Program-made: the position numbers and the translations under genes
The notes under the pieces: model-generated
What the model saw: the letters and a program-made list of their open reading frames with translations, nothing else
Database searches by the model: none
Told to the model about the DNA's origin: nothing
Shown: positions 35,352 to 44,989 of the stretch, piece after piece
How the letters are laid out: each line of letters starts with the position of its first letter
How positions within the stretch are numbered: position 1 is the stretch's first letter
Assembly (NCBI GenBank): GCA_903824785.1
Contig: CAIJYD010000020.1
Span: forward strand, 1-59,835
Reading direction: 5' to 3'
Origin: an uncultured Bacteroidota bacterium
Lineage (GTDB): Bacteria > Bacteroidota > Bacteroidia > Bacteroidales > VadinHA17
Length of the DNA stretch: 59,835 bases

Positions 35352-36324
35352 TTACCTTAGAACCGAATTCGTACCGTAAAATAAATTCACTTGAACCCTT
35401 TGAATAGGAGTTCATCCTTCCTACCGGATAATCATAAGAGAATCCAAACATAAGCTGAGGATTAATCTGAATCTGGAAGATCCCCACTGCAACTTCTTCA
35501 GAGCTCCTCCATGATCCACCCAGCCAGATAAGATCGGCTAAAATAAAATTTCCGTTTATGTCAAGCTGGGTAAGCTTTTTTGTGTTTTGCAGGGAATAAT
35601 CAAGGAGAAGGGAAGGTTTGAATCTGAAAAACTTTGAAAAAGTGATAAGTCCTCCTGCTGAAAAAACAAAATCATATTCATTTAAACTATGATAAGGCTG
35701 AACCGAGCCGGTGCCGGTTTTCCTGTAACTGAGAAATGAAGGTACCGAAACTCCGGCAAATAATTTATCGCTGAAATAGTATACTCCTGCCCCCACATTC
35801 GGGAGAACATAAGGTTTGTCAACTGAAGTAAAAACAGGATCGCCGGGGTTTGTCAGAAGAATACCCGTGTAATCGGTATTTGACAGATCAGCACCACCTT
35901 TGAGTCCGAATGAGACCTTTCCGCTTCCTACCCTGATATGGTAAGCATAATTTGCATAGATACTTGTCGATTTGGTAAATCCGAATTGCATGAATTGAGC
36001 CATTAAGCCCAGGGCAACCCTGTCATTTTTCATGGGAGTATGAAGGGAAACTGATTGAATAACAGGCGATCCGTTTGTTCCCATCCATTGCATTCTGTAT
36101 GACAGGAATCCGCTCATTGCCCCACGGGAACCGGTGTAAGCCGGATTGATCATCAATCCATTCTGAAGGTATTGACTGTAAACAGGATATCCAAGGCTGA
36201 TCCCGGTGGAATCAGGTAAAGCCTGTCCGGGAACAGAGGTAAAACCATAAAAGAAAAGTGAAAAGAAGATTAGCTTAACCTTGTCCATATAATGAAACTC
36301 TCGAAAACAAAAATTCAAAATCAT
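35326..36324 (-). CDS. PorP/SprF-family outer membrane protein
   Basis: A 332-residue beta-barrel with a signal peptide is best started at Met13 (MDKVKLIFFSLFF, 36288), not at 36324. Family marks include LPVYSQYLQNGLMINPAYTG-like sequence (YSQYLQNGLMINPAYTGSRG), YRMQWMG, YYFSDKLFAGVSVPSF and the terminal SSEFILRYEFG. PorP/SprF proteins serve type IX secretion as anchors for specific type B CTD substrates, and the adjacent upstream gene encodes one. The gene lies 4 bases after that large protein (40 with the Met13 start). Confidence 0.88.
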   Translation of the reverse strand: MILNFCFREFHYMDKVKLIFFSLFFYGFTSVPGQALPDSTGISLGYPVYSQYLQNGLMINPAYTGSRGAMSGFLSYRMQWMGTNGSPVIQSVSLHTPMKNDRVALGLMAQFMQFGFTKSTSIYANYAYHIRVGSGKVSFGLKGGADLSNTDYTGILLTNPGDPVFTSVDKPYVLPNVGAGVYYFSDKLFAGVSVPSFLSYRKTGTGSVQPYHSLNEYDFVFSAGGLITFSKFFRFKPSLLLDYSLQNTKKLTQLDINGNFILADLIWLGGSWRSSEEVAVGIFQIQINPQLMFGFSYDYPVGRMNSYSKGSSEFILRYEFGSKVSAANPRYF

Positions 36325-36328
36325 CTGA

Positions 36329-39300
36329 TCAATATCTTTTTAGCACTACAAAACCACTCTTCTTGAAAACCTGCCCGTTTCCTTTTGAAGTTATTTTAAG
36401 CAGATAATAATATGTCCCTTCCGGAAGGTCAAGCCCTTTGGAGTTGGTTCCATCCCAGTCAGTCCATTCCTCCCCGTCAAGATTGGTTGTCGAAAAAATC
36501 TCTGATCCTGCTCCGTTAACTATTTTCAACTCAGCTGTCTGGTTCTGCAGATCCAGACCGGCTACAATAAATTTATTGTTGTAATTGCCCGGATCGTTAT
36601 TTGGAGAAAATCCTTCAGGAATGGCAATTTCATAAACATCAACATTTACTATATCCTCAGATTTACAGGGCCCATTTGTTGTTGTCCACAAATAGCTGTT
36701 TTTACCTTTTGAAATATTTCTGACTGATGTACGATTATCTCTATAATCATCAAAATCGCCGGTTCCGCTTACCAGGGTCCATTTTCCAGTTTCCCAAGTA
36801 AACAGAGGAGAGGCGACCATGTGAATTATATAATCAAATGTAAAAAATGTGGTGTCAGGACCGGCATTAATGGTGCTTGATGGAAGAGAATGTATTAATA
36901 TTTCTGAAGTGTTTGAAATACTTGAACAGCAATCATTTGCTCCTGATTTTACAATACGCTTGTATTTCATGGGAACCGTAAGCGATGGTGGCTGATAATT
37001 TCCTGAAGATGAGTTATTGGCGCCATCAGCAGAAGTCCAGACTGATCCATCGGTGCTCTGCTCCCATAAAAACAGATATGACCCGGGACCGGCACCTCCT
37101 GAAAGAGTAGCACCTGTAAGAAGAGCAGGTGCGGTATTGGAGCAGATAGTTTCCCCAGCCGGAATATTATTATTTGTTATAACCGGCAACACTGTTACAG
37201 CAATAACTGAACTGCTTATTTCGGTACAACTTCCTGATATTACACGGCGTTTATAATATGTTGTTGTTGTGAGTGCTGCAGGCTGGTAATTAATACCCGT
37301 GGCTCCTGAAAGCACAGGGTTCCAGCTGGTATTATCGTTAGAATACAACCACTGGTAGGCATAACTGTCAGAAATTCCGGTGCCTCCGTTCGCAATAGTT
37401 CCTTTAAACCTGTTTGGAACTGCTCCGTTACAGATCGTTGTATCAGCAGAGGCAACTGCAAGAAGGGAGATGTTATTGTTCATTATTGGCTTATGAACAT
37501 TAAGCCTTACCGGAAAGCTGGTATTTGTACATTTAGATGAATTGACAACTCTCCTGAACCAGGTAGTATCTGTAAGTGCTGAAGGAGAAAAACTGAAATC
37601 GGCAGTGGCTTTCGTTGTCCATGTACTGACTTTTGAACTGTCCTGCCACATATAGGTATAGATACCGGAGCCCTGTGACGGAACTGAGCCCGAAAGAGGC
37701 AGAGGAGCGCTGCCAGAGCATATCGTCTGGTCGGCAAGTATTGAATTCGTTTTTATCTTATGGTATCTTATCAGCTGGATAGGTGAGCTGTTATTCCTGC
37801 AAACATTATCGGGACCTGAAAAGACGACCCGTCTGAAATATCTTTTTTCAATAACCGAAAACACTGAAGTATCAGGGGAATAGGAGAGCGCATCATTTGT
37901 ATTTACGGAGGCACTCCACAAACCTGTGGCCGTACTGTCCTGCCACTGATATTTATAAGCAAGGTCACCTCCTCCGGCAGCTGATGCTCCAAGGGTATTG
38001 AAAAGAGCTCCTTCACAAATTACTGAATCGGGCCTGGAAGTTAAGTTTCCGGATATGGAAGGAAGAACCGTAATTTTCACAGAAGGGCTGTAATCAATAC
38101 AACGTCCCGATGTAACAACCCGTGTATAATAAGTTGTGCTTGTCAGAACCGGAGGGTCATAATCCGGCTCTGTTATAACTGTTCCTGCTGCATCTGGAGA
38201 GCTGGTCCATCCTGTATTTGTACTGTTTTCAATCCATTTATATTCATATACCCCGTTGCCCTTTGCAGGGCCGCTATTCTGACTGACCAAACTTAACGGA
38301 TTCTGATTAAAGCAGATAACAGTATCTTTCCCGACAAGATTTCCGGTAATGGCAGGTTGAACCAATATATTCACCCATTTACTGGTGTCAGTAAGTGATG
38401 TCCCGTTATCTTTTACTATCCTTCTGAACCATACTGTATCATTTTCAGTTGCTTCAGGTAAATAATTAATTGTATTGGAGGAGGGGATATTTGAAACCGG
38501 CCCTGAAAGATTATAACTCTTCTGCCATAAGTAAGTATATGAGCCTGAACCACCAACAGGCATTGTTCCTGTTATCTCCTTAGGTATTACATTTGAGCAA
38601 ATTGAATCAATCTGGTTACCGGTAACTGAAGAGCGGATTGAGTTAAAAAGGAATCCGTTCAGAACTGGTACGAACAAGGTGCGAATCTCTCCGACGGAAC
38701 CTGCTCCCCCGGTCGATCCGCCTGTTCTTGATCCTGCTGCTCCCCCGGAAACCGTTCTGGAAACATTTGATAAAATGGGAATATTGCTGACATTAATCAG
38801 GCCGCCTCCACCTCCTCCGCCTTCTCCGAATGTTCCTGAGTTATTCCCTCCTTTTCCGCCATTAGCAGAAATTGACAAAACAGATGGCAAAAAGCTCTGA
38901 AGATAAATGGTAACTGAACCTCCGCCTCCGCCACCACCGGAACCGGCACTGGATGATGCCTGTGACGCGGAAGTTCCATTTGAGATAATGCTCTTCCCGT
39001 TACCTTCAATAGATTCTGATATTATTATGATTATTCCTCCTCCATTACCTCCTGGTGAAGGTGCCGAGCCTAAAAGATAAGATGACGACCCACCGCCACC
39101 TCCAAGGAAAAATCCCGGATCAAGCGGAGTGAGTTTCAGCTGTATTCCACCACGTCCACCATCGGCCCTGACATAGAGAGGGAAACAATCGCTGTTTTCC
39201 AGTCCCCCTTTTCCGCCTGCACCATAGTTTGAGCCACCGCCTCCGCCGGAAAATCTCCCGTTTCCTCCGCCACCCCCTGTCAGGTTTGCGCCCTTTCCTT

Positions 39301-40024
39301 TTGCATAGCCGGGAAGTATCGGGGGAAAATCCGACAGAGCCAGCCATCCTCTTATTACAGGGCTTTCGCCTTTAATCCCGGAATTAGTAAACCCTGAGCT
39401 GAAGGCATATTTATCGAGATTAGTGAGATCCGATCCGGTACACAGTCCTGTTCCTTCTGAAATAGCACCACCGGAAAAACCCATTCCTGTAACATCTATG
39501 TTTCTGTTCAGAGACAAAGACCTTCCGACGATCATTGACAATACCCCTCCGATTTTACCGATACTATCCCATTTCATGCAGGTAAGGTCTGCATTATTAA
39601 CAACGGCAGAGTTATATGAGGGAATCCTGACAATCTGCAATGCACCATCAACACTGAATGAATTTATGATATTATTCCTGAAAACTATTTTTTTTGTCCC
39701 TGATTCAACTGCCTGGATTATCAGAAACTCATGCTCCCCGGGATTACCATAGGCGCTTTGAAGCGATCCGTAAGAATTATCGTCAATAGTAGTAATCCTG
39801 ACACCTTTCATCTGGATTAGAAGGACTGTATCATCTTTTGCAAACTGTTCAAACTGCGATCTGTCTTCAATAATCACATAATCGGTTCCTAATGCACTGA
39901 CCCTTCCGTATTTATTGATTACACCACTGACAGAAGTTTGTGACATTAAAGGGCTAAGGAAGCCCATATAGATTAACAGGCTAAATAAAAATTTCCTAAT
40001 ACGCCAACCTGACTTTCCAATCAT
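36329..40024 (-). CDS. large T9SS type B secreted surface protein (gliding-motility CTD)
   Basis: This 1231-residue protein has a signal peptide (to about PLMSQ) and a glycine-rich region (about residues 225-440, with long poly-Gly runs). Six Ig-like units of about 90 residues follow, each with a Gly-rich turn then a Y-x-W core (GSYTYLWQ, GVYEYKW, AYKYQWQ, GIYTYMWQ, SYAYQWL, GSYLFLWEQ). It closes with a CHU_C/type B sorting domain (IPEGFSPNNDPGNYNNKF, near 1140, then ELKIVNGAGSEIF and EGTYYYLLKI). It should be exported by Sec, then T9SS, and attached through the adjacent PorP-like protein. It is first in the five-gene block. Confidence 0.85.
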   Translation of the reverse strand: MIGKSGWRIRKFLFSLLIYMGFLSPLMSQTSVSGVINKYGRVSALGTDYVIIEDRSQFEQFAKDDTVLLIQMKGVRITTIDDNSYGSLQSAYGNPGEHEFLIIQAVESGTKKIVFRNNIINSFSVDGALQIVRIPSYNSAVVNNADLTCMKWDSIGKIGGVLSMIVGRSLSLNRNIDVTGMGFSGGAISEGTGLCTGSDLTNLDKYAFSSGFTNSGIKGESPVIRGWLALSDFPPILPGYAKGKGANLTGGGGGNGRFSGGGGGSNYGAGGKGGLENSDCFPLYVRADGGRGGIQLKLTPLDPGFFLGGGGGSSSYLLGSAPSPGGNGGGIIIIISESIEGNGKSIISNGTSASQASSSAGSGGGGGGGSVTIYLQSFLPSVLSISANGGKGGNNSGTFGEGGGGGGGLINVSNIPILSNVSRTVSGGAAGSRTGGSTGGAGSVGEIRTLFVPVLNGFLFNSIRSSVTGNQIDSICSNVIPKEITGTMPVGGSGSYTYLWQKSYNLSGPVSNIPSSNTINYLPEATENDTVWFRRIVKDNGTSLTDTSKWVNILVQPAITGNLVGKDTVICFNQNPLSLVSQNSGPAKGNGVYEYKWIENSTNTGWTSSPDAAGTVITEPDYDPPVLTSTTYYTRVVTSGRCIDYSPSVKITVLPSISGNLTSRPDSVICEGALFNTLGASAAGGGDLAYKYQWQDSTATGLWSASVNTNDALSYSPDTSVFSVIEKRYFRRVVFSGPDNVCRNNSSPIQLIRYHKIKTNSILADQTICSGSAPLPLSGSVPSQGSGIYTYMWQDSSKVSTWTTKATADFSFSPSALTDTTWFRRVVNSSKCTNTSFPVRLNVHKPIMNNNISLLAVASADTTICNGAVPNRFKGTIANGGTGISDSYAYQWLYSNDNTSWNPVLSGATGINYQPAALTTTTYYKRRVISGSCTEISSSVIAVTVLPVITNNNIPAGETICSNTAPALLTGATLSGGAGPGSYLFLWEQSTDGSVWTSADGANNSSSGNYQPPSLTVPMKYKRIVKSGANDCCSSISNTSEILIHSLPSSTINAGPDTTFFTFDYIIHMVASPLFTWETGKWTLVSGTGDFDDYRDNRTSVRNISKGKNSYLWTTTNGPCKSEDIVNVDVYEIAIPEGFSPNNDPGNYNNKFIVAGLDLQNQTAELKIVNGAGSEIFSTTNLDGEEWTDWDGTNSKGLDLPEGTYYYLLKITSKGNGQVFKKSGFVVLKRY

Positions 40025-40097
40025 TAGAACCTGATATGAACTGCTAATATAACTATTAAATTGAATAATTCAAGATACATAAATCAACCAACTGAAG

Positions 40098-43000
40098 TCA
40101 TCCTAACTTTTCAACTGTGTACATTAATGGTAATTCTATATAGAAAACTGTACCCTTATCAGCCTCCGATTCAAACCAGATCCTGCCGTTAGCACTTTCA
40201 ACATATTTCTTCACGATGGATAATCCGAGACCCATCCCCGACGATTTGGTCGTAAAATTAGGGGTGAATAATTTCTTCTGAAGTTCGGCGGGGATCCCTG
40301 CTCCGTTGTCTGAAACAGAAACAATAACTTTATCGCTTCTTACATCAAGGCTGATTTTTATCAGCCCGGCCCTGTCAGCAGGAACAGACTGTATCCCATT
40401 CTTGAAAATATTCGAAAAAACTCCATTAAGATGTTCTTTATCGGCATAAACAACAATTTTACTCTCGTGGGGCCATATTACATGGAAATTAATATTATCC
40501 GAATCCTTAAACAGCTCAATAGCAATTCTGATCTGATCGAGAAGATTTACCTCCACAGGATTTGTTCCCGGCATTTTTGCAAACGCCGAAAATGCTGAAG
40601 CTATTGATGAAAGGTTATCGATATATTCTATCTGGTTTTTTGTAAAACGCTCCAGCTTTTCATCAAAACCCGGGGCTTTGTCGTTCCACGATTTAAATAA
40701 CTGCTGAACATTAAGTTTCATTGGGGTGAGAGGGTTTTTTATCTCGTGGGCTATCTGTTTGGCCATCTCTCTCCAGGCATACTCCCGTTCAGAATTGGCG
40801 AGCTTATGGGTACTCTCCTCAATTTCATCAACCATTATGTTATATTGTTTAACAAGAGCACCAATTTCGTCATTACCTTTATATAGGAGATGCTCGCTTT
40901 TTTTCCCTACCCCTACAGTAGCAAGTCCCTCACCCAGCATCACCAGGGGAGATGTGAGCCTTCCGCTGATGAAGACTGCTATCCCCATTGTAATAATGAT
41001 AAGAAGCAGTGTGAAATTCATAACAGCAACTATCAGGTTTGATATCTCTTTTGCAAGTACACTCTGCATTCTGAAATATGGAAGATTCAGATATGCAAGA
41101 ACATTGTTATCTGTCCCGAAAAAAGGGACATAAGCTGAGATATATTCAAGTGTGCCTACTTTTTCCGTTTGAAAATATTCGCTTTTTGTCAGATCAGCCA
41201 GATTAATATATGCCATGTTGTTTATTCTGCGGCTGGTAAGGTCGCGGTAGAAAATCTCCGGCCGGGATGTTGCAATTAGAAATCCGTTTAAATCATATAG
41301 ATTAATATCTGTATTGAAAGTATTAGATAGTTTAATAAGCAACTCATTTAATGATGTATAGCTGTTGTTTCTCCAATCAGTAGAGAGGTGTTTCTCCATT
41401 GAAAGCTTATTATCGAGCTCAAGGTAGATAGAATTGAGCTTTTCTTTTATGTTTTCATGATGTTTTGTCTGAAACTGGCCGATAGTTAAAAATGCTGCAA
41501 CCACTCCAATCAATATAAATGAGAACAATAGAATTACAATATAAGAAAGCTGTAACTTCTGCCTGAAATTAAATACATTAACCCCTCTAACTACCGGCCG
41601 CCGGATAATCAGAATTATCAGATTTAAAAACAGAAGAATAAATGAAAAAAGGTATGCAAAGGAGATAATAATATCACCTGCGGTCTGTTCTGGTCTGGTT
41701 ATCAACACAGTAGCATTCCCGTTTTTATAGAGAACGTGCTTATACCCATCAGTAGCAAAAATCCTGTAATCTGAATCTTTATCCACATATTCTGCATCTG
41801 TCTTGTCGAATGGAAATTCGCCGGTGCTCAGTACCATTTTACCATTGAGGTATTTTGCGAATGAATAATCCTTCAGACCGGCATAACCATGGTATTTTTT
41901 ATCAAGAAGCAATTCGGAATAACCAGGCTGAAAAATATTCACATCGCTGTACAACTCAATAAATAAACCGTTTGTTTTTCCTTTTGATTTCTTAAAAACC
42001 ACCTTTCCAAGATAATAGGATCTTCCTCCCTGGTTATCAATAAAATAAAAATCTGTCCCTGTCAGCTTATGACCATTCATCTTTATCCGTTCATCAAAAA
42101 AATCAAAGCAGTTCTCAGTCATCTCATTTCCCGGTCCGATCTGAAGGGGATCGTCGTTACGGCAGAGAACTATGCTGAAATTAAAATTGCCCCAGTAACC
42201 GTTAAAGTAATTGGAATGCAGGTAGTTGAAAATTTTATCGAAATCCTGTTCGAAAAATTCACTCTTCATCATGTTTGACAGAATAGTATCAGAAACAACA
42301 GATGGCCATAAATCGAGCAGAAGATGCTCAGCTTCAGGATCATTCTCGGTAGAAAAAGAGACCGCCTGGATCTTAAGGTTTTCAATTGTCTTCTCCTCAG
42401 AGAGCTTTGTAATAAAATAAAGAGCATATAATCCTGAAATAAGTGAAAAGAGAATAGTGATATTAAAGAGTCCTGTCCTCCTTTTACCGGTAATCCATAT
42501 AATTATTGTCAGAGCAGAATAAAAAGTTACCATCGGGATTAATGCATCCTTCCGGTGAATAAAAGCCGGGACAAAAATCAGCAGAGATGATAAAACCGAA
42601 AGAATGATTATCCGGGTACCTAAAAGCCTGCCACTTTGAAATATTTTCAGAAGGAAAAATACAGGAACAAGTAACAATAAAACTGCTGATGCAAATCCGG
42701 CTATACTGAAAACGTTAAGATTCAATATTTTATAAGTTTCGAAATTGATGTTGGAAGTTAACACAAGCTGACTGAAAACCAGGTGGAACAGACTTACCAG
42801 AAGTGCTCCTGCTATTAATGAAACAGTAAGAAAAAAGTAGTTCCTGACAGGTTCGTCACTCTTTCTTTCCTTTAGCGGGAAATAGACATAAAAAATATAC
42901 GAAAAACCTGATGCAAGGAAACTTATCAGCATAAGGTGCCCCAGGGATGGGATTGCACCATTAAAGGAAAACCTGTACGGAGAAAAGAGTTCCGTCCTGA

Positions 43001-43793
43001 ACAGTGCATCCGGTTTGTTGGTAAAAAGTATTGCAAGGTAAATTATTGAAAAAACTAAAAGCCCGAAACCAACAGCCAGCCGTTTTTTTCCTCTTTCTGC
43101 AAATAATTTAACCACTTCCATCGAAAGGAGGATTATCAGAATAAAGGCAAATGCCCATAATGATAATGGGATCAGTATCAGATAGGAATTCTCCCTGACT
43201 TCAGGAAAAATGAGGGAAAAAAGAAAATTCCCCTTACTGTCGGAGATATGAAACTCAGAACTGTTTTTATCTTCGGTAAAACCAACATTATCCGGCAACC
43301 TGAATTCCTTTTCGAACCCGCTTTTTATTATGCTGTTTTCAAAGCTATAATCGGTCCGGAGCCTTAGCAGCCCTACAATTTTTTCATTTCCTGCCTGGAC
43401 ACTCCTTGTCAGAAACCAGCCGTTCTGCAAAAAGACCATCGGCTTGGTATAAAGTGAATCTTCGAGAACAGGTGATACATCAAATCCATTATCTGACCAG
43501 TAAACAAGCCTGTTGTCAATATATTCAAGAATGGTGATACTGTTCTGTTCGGCAACTGAAAAAAGATTATTCTCAGAAATTGATCCATGATGGTTCTCTC
43601 CTGCAAGAATAGGCTTCATCACATTAAGGCACTCCTCCAGTATTTTTTCCTTTTTACTCAGGATCTTATTACACATTCTTGTCCTCAGCCGATATTCGAA
43701 ATCGCTGAAATAGACAGATTCCGCAGCAATTGCCAGAAATATAACTGAAACAGCAAGTATTGTAAGAAATATCCTGTAGTTTTTACCCTTCAT
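40098..43793 (-). CDS. large NtrY-like sensor histidine kinase
   Basis: This 1231-residue membrane kinase has an N-terminal helix, a periplasmic sensor and eight or more further helices (about residues 190-470). A second periplasmic domain follows, then a helix pair and a HAMP-like region near 950. The HisKA box is MAKQIAHEIKNPLTPMK (His near 1005). The ATPase has FKNGIQSVPADRAG, VSDNGAGIP and SSGMGLGLSIVKKYVESANG. The layout resembles NtrY-type kinases but with a much larger membrane part. No response-regulator gene is adjacent; an NtrC-like regulator lies at 58.3 kb. It may share the transcript of the surface-protein block 73 bases downstream. Confidence 0.88.
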   Translation of the reverse strand: MKGKNYRIFLTILAVSVIFLAIAAESVYFSDFEYRLRTRMCNKILSKKEKILEECLNVMKPILAGENHHGSISENNLFSVAEQNSITILEYIDNRLVYWSDNGFDVSPVLEDSLYTKPMVFLQNGWFLTRSVQAGNEKIVGLLRLRTDYSFENSIIKSGFEKEFRLPDNVGFTEDKNSSEFHISDSKGNFLFSLIFPEVRENSYLILIPLSLWAFAFILIILLSMEVVKLFAERGKKRLAVGFGLLVFSIIYLAILFTNKPDALFRTELFSPYRFSFNGAIPSLGHLMLISFLASGFSYIFYVYFPLKERKSDEPVRNYFFLTVSLIAGALLVSLFHLVFSQLVLTSNINFETYKILNLNVFSIAGFASAVLLLLVPVFFLLKIFQSGRLLGTRIIILSVLSSLLIFVPAFIHRKDALIPMVTFYSALTIIIWITGKRRTGLFNITILFSLISGLYALYFITKLSEEKTIENLKIQAVSFSTENDPEAEHLLLDLWPSVVSDTILSNMMKSEFFEQDFDKIFNYLHSNYFNGYWGNFNFSIVLCRNDDPLQIGPGNEMTENCFDFFDERIKMNGHKLTGTDFYFIDNQGGRSYYLGKVVFKKSKGKTNGLFIELYSDVNIFQPGYSELLLDKKYHGYAGLKDYSFAKYLNGKMVLSTGEFPFDKTDAEYVDKDSDYRIFATDGYKHVLYKNGNATVLITRPEQTAGDIIISFAYLFSFILLFLNLIILIIRRPVVRGVNVFNFRQKLQLSYIVILLFSFILIGVVAAFLTIGQFQTKHHENIKEKLNSIYLELDNKLSMEKHLSTDWRNNSYTSLNELLIKLSNTFNTDINLYDLNGFLIATSRPEIFYRDLTSRRINNMAYINLADLTKSEYFQTEKVGTLEYISAYVPFFGTDNNVLAYLNLPYFRMQSVLAKEISNLIVAVMNFTLLLIIITMGIAVFISGRLTSPLVMLGEGLATVGVGKKSEHLLYKGNDEIGALVKQYNIMVDEIEESTHKLANSEREYAWREMAKQIAHEIKNPLTPMKLNVQQLFKSWNDKAPGFDEKLERFTKNQIEYIDNLSSIASAFSAFAKMPGTNPVEVNLLDQIRIAIELFKDSDNINFHVIWPHESKIVVYADKEHLNGVFSNIFKNGIQSVPADRAGLIKISLDVRSDKVIVSVSDNGAGIPAELQKKLFTPNFTTKSSGMGLGLSIVKKYVESANGRIWFESEADKGTVFYIELPLMYTVEKLG

Positions 43794-43810
43794 AATACGA
43801 TAATAATATC

Positions 43811-44284
43811 CTACTCATGGTGATAAGGCTCACCCTTAATAATAGTAAAAGCCCTGTATAGCTGTTCCAGAAACAATAATCGGACCAACTGATGTGGAAA
43901 AGTCATTTTTGAAAGAGACATTTTGAAATCGGCTCGGTTGTAAACCTCTTCAGAAAAGCCCCAGGGGCCACCGATAATGAATAAGATCCTCTTCCTGGGA
44001 AGCATAAATAATTTCTCAACCATTCCTGAAAACTCAACTGTTCTGAGCTCTTTGCCTCTTTCATCAAGCAAAATAACATAATCATCATTGGTTACCGCCT
44101 TTATTACACTCTTTCCCTCCTTTACCCTTTGTTCCTGAACCGGCATATTAGCGGCATTCTTCAATTCAGGCAATGTAATAATCTCAAACCCGGAGTACTT
44201 CTTAATGCGTGATGCATAGAGATCAGCCACTTCTAAAATGTGCTTGTCTGTTGTTTTTCCAATCTGCAATAAAGCGATTTTCAT
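43811..44284 (-). CDS. rlmH: 23S rRNA m3-pseudouridine-1915 methyltransferase
   Basis: This 157-residue SPOUT-family protein has LLDERGKELRTVEFS, FIIGGPWGFSEEVYNRAD (the AdoMet-binding knot) and the terminal FPHQLVRLLFLEQLYRAFTI with KGEPYHHE. It methylates pseudouridine 1915 in 23S rRNA. Length and ends match the family. A CAAAAATA (minus-strand TATTTTTG) -7 box lies upstream. Confidence 0.97.
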   Translation of the reverse strand: MKIALLQIGKTTDKHILEVADLYASRIKKYSGFEIITLPELKNAANMPVQEQRVKEGKSVIKAVTNDDYVILLDERGKELRTVEFSGMVEKLFMLPRKRILFIIGGPWGFSEEVYNRADFKMSLSKMTFPHQLVRLLFLEQLYRAFTIIKGEPYHHE

Positions 44285-44330
44285 AAATATCTGTGCTCTT
44301 TTGTTTTAATGGCGTACCTCCGGTTCAATA

Positions 44331-44338
44331 CAAAAATA
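44331..44338 (-). promoter_or_regulatory. -7 box TATTTTTG upstream of rlmH
   Basis: Minus-strand TATTTTTG fits TAnnTTTG, 47 bases before the rlmH start. No convincing -33 element. Confidence 0.4.
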
Positions 44339-44531
44339 ACATTTTATAACATCCTAAACTGATGACGCCTCATGATATTTCATTAAACAAAATCAAGTAT
44401 CCATTAATAAAGTAACCCATTGTGATCTGTTAAGCCTATAAATGCCGGAAATTACCTGAATGGCTACCGGTTTAAACACCTTAATATTAATTTTGATAGG
44501 CATGAGGAGGATTCCATTATCAAAAAAATAT

Positions 44532-44539
44532 TAAATTTG
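44532..44539 (+). promoter_or_regulatory. -7 box TAAATTTG upstream of DUF4783-nadC-yihY
   Basis: TAAATTTG fits TAnnTTTG, 45 bases before the DUF4783 start. It would drive the three-gene operon. Confidence 0.45.
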
Positions 44540-44584
44540 TAATGTATTGTTCTGAATTACCGGCAATATTTAAACTGATTTGAG

Positions 44585-44989
44585 ATGAAATCCAAAAATA
44601 TTATTCCTCTGGTTCTGGTAGCTTTCATCACATTTATTGCCGCGATGCAGGAGCAGTCGAAAATACCCGGAGGGATCTCAATTGCCATTAAAGCCGGAAA
44701 TGCTGCTGAATTATCAAAATACATGAATTCGACAATTGAGCTTCTACTGCTCGAGAAGGAGGATTTCTACAAAAAAAACGTGGCTGAAGTTATTCTGAAA
44801 GATTTTTTTAATGTGTACCATACAAAGGATTTTACTATCCGGCACCAGGGTGCGAAAAATGACGCACAGTATGCCATTGGCAACCTTAAGACAGATAAAG
44901 GAGACTTCAGGGTCTATTTTCTTCTTAAGAAAGTTGATCAGGAATTGCTGATTCATCAGATACGTATAGAATCTGACAATGGAAAATAG
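44585..44989 (+). CDS. DUF4783 family exported protein
   Basis: This 134-residue protein has a short N-terminal hydrophobic segment (about 7-20) and a single NTF2-like or DUF4783 domain (GNAAELSKYMNSTIELLLL, FFNVYHTKDFTIRHQG, YAIGNLKTDKGDFRVYFLLKK). The family is widespread in Bacteroidetes next to nadC and rlmH, with no known function. Its stop lies 11 bases inside the nadC gene. Confidence 0.85.
   Translation: MKSKNIIPLVLVAFITFIAAMQEQSKIPGGISIAIKAGNAAELSKYMNSTIELLLLEKEDFYKKNVAEVILKDFFNVYHTKDFTIRHQGAKNDAQYAIGNLKTDKGDFRVYFLLKKVDQELLIHQIRIESDNGK

Larger units (their letters stand above)
44285..44584. other. divergent intergenic region, rlmH / DUF4783
   Basis: A 300-base spacer holds the two opposed -7 boxes described separately. 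No RNA gene or other coding frame was seen. It is AT-rich. Confidence 0.6.

Noticed and set aside
36700-39400. Several open frames opposite to the large surface-protein gene
   Set aside because: They are antisense shadows of Gly- and Ser-rich repeats, without starts or recognisable products.
36329-43793. Two adjacent genes of exactly equal length (1231 codons each) suggesting duplication
   Set aside because: Their sequences and domains are unrelated (secreted Ig-like protein and membrane kinase); the equal length is coincidence.
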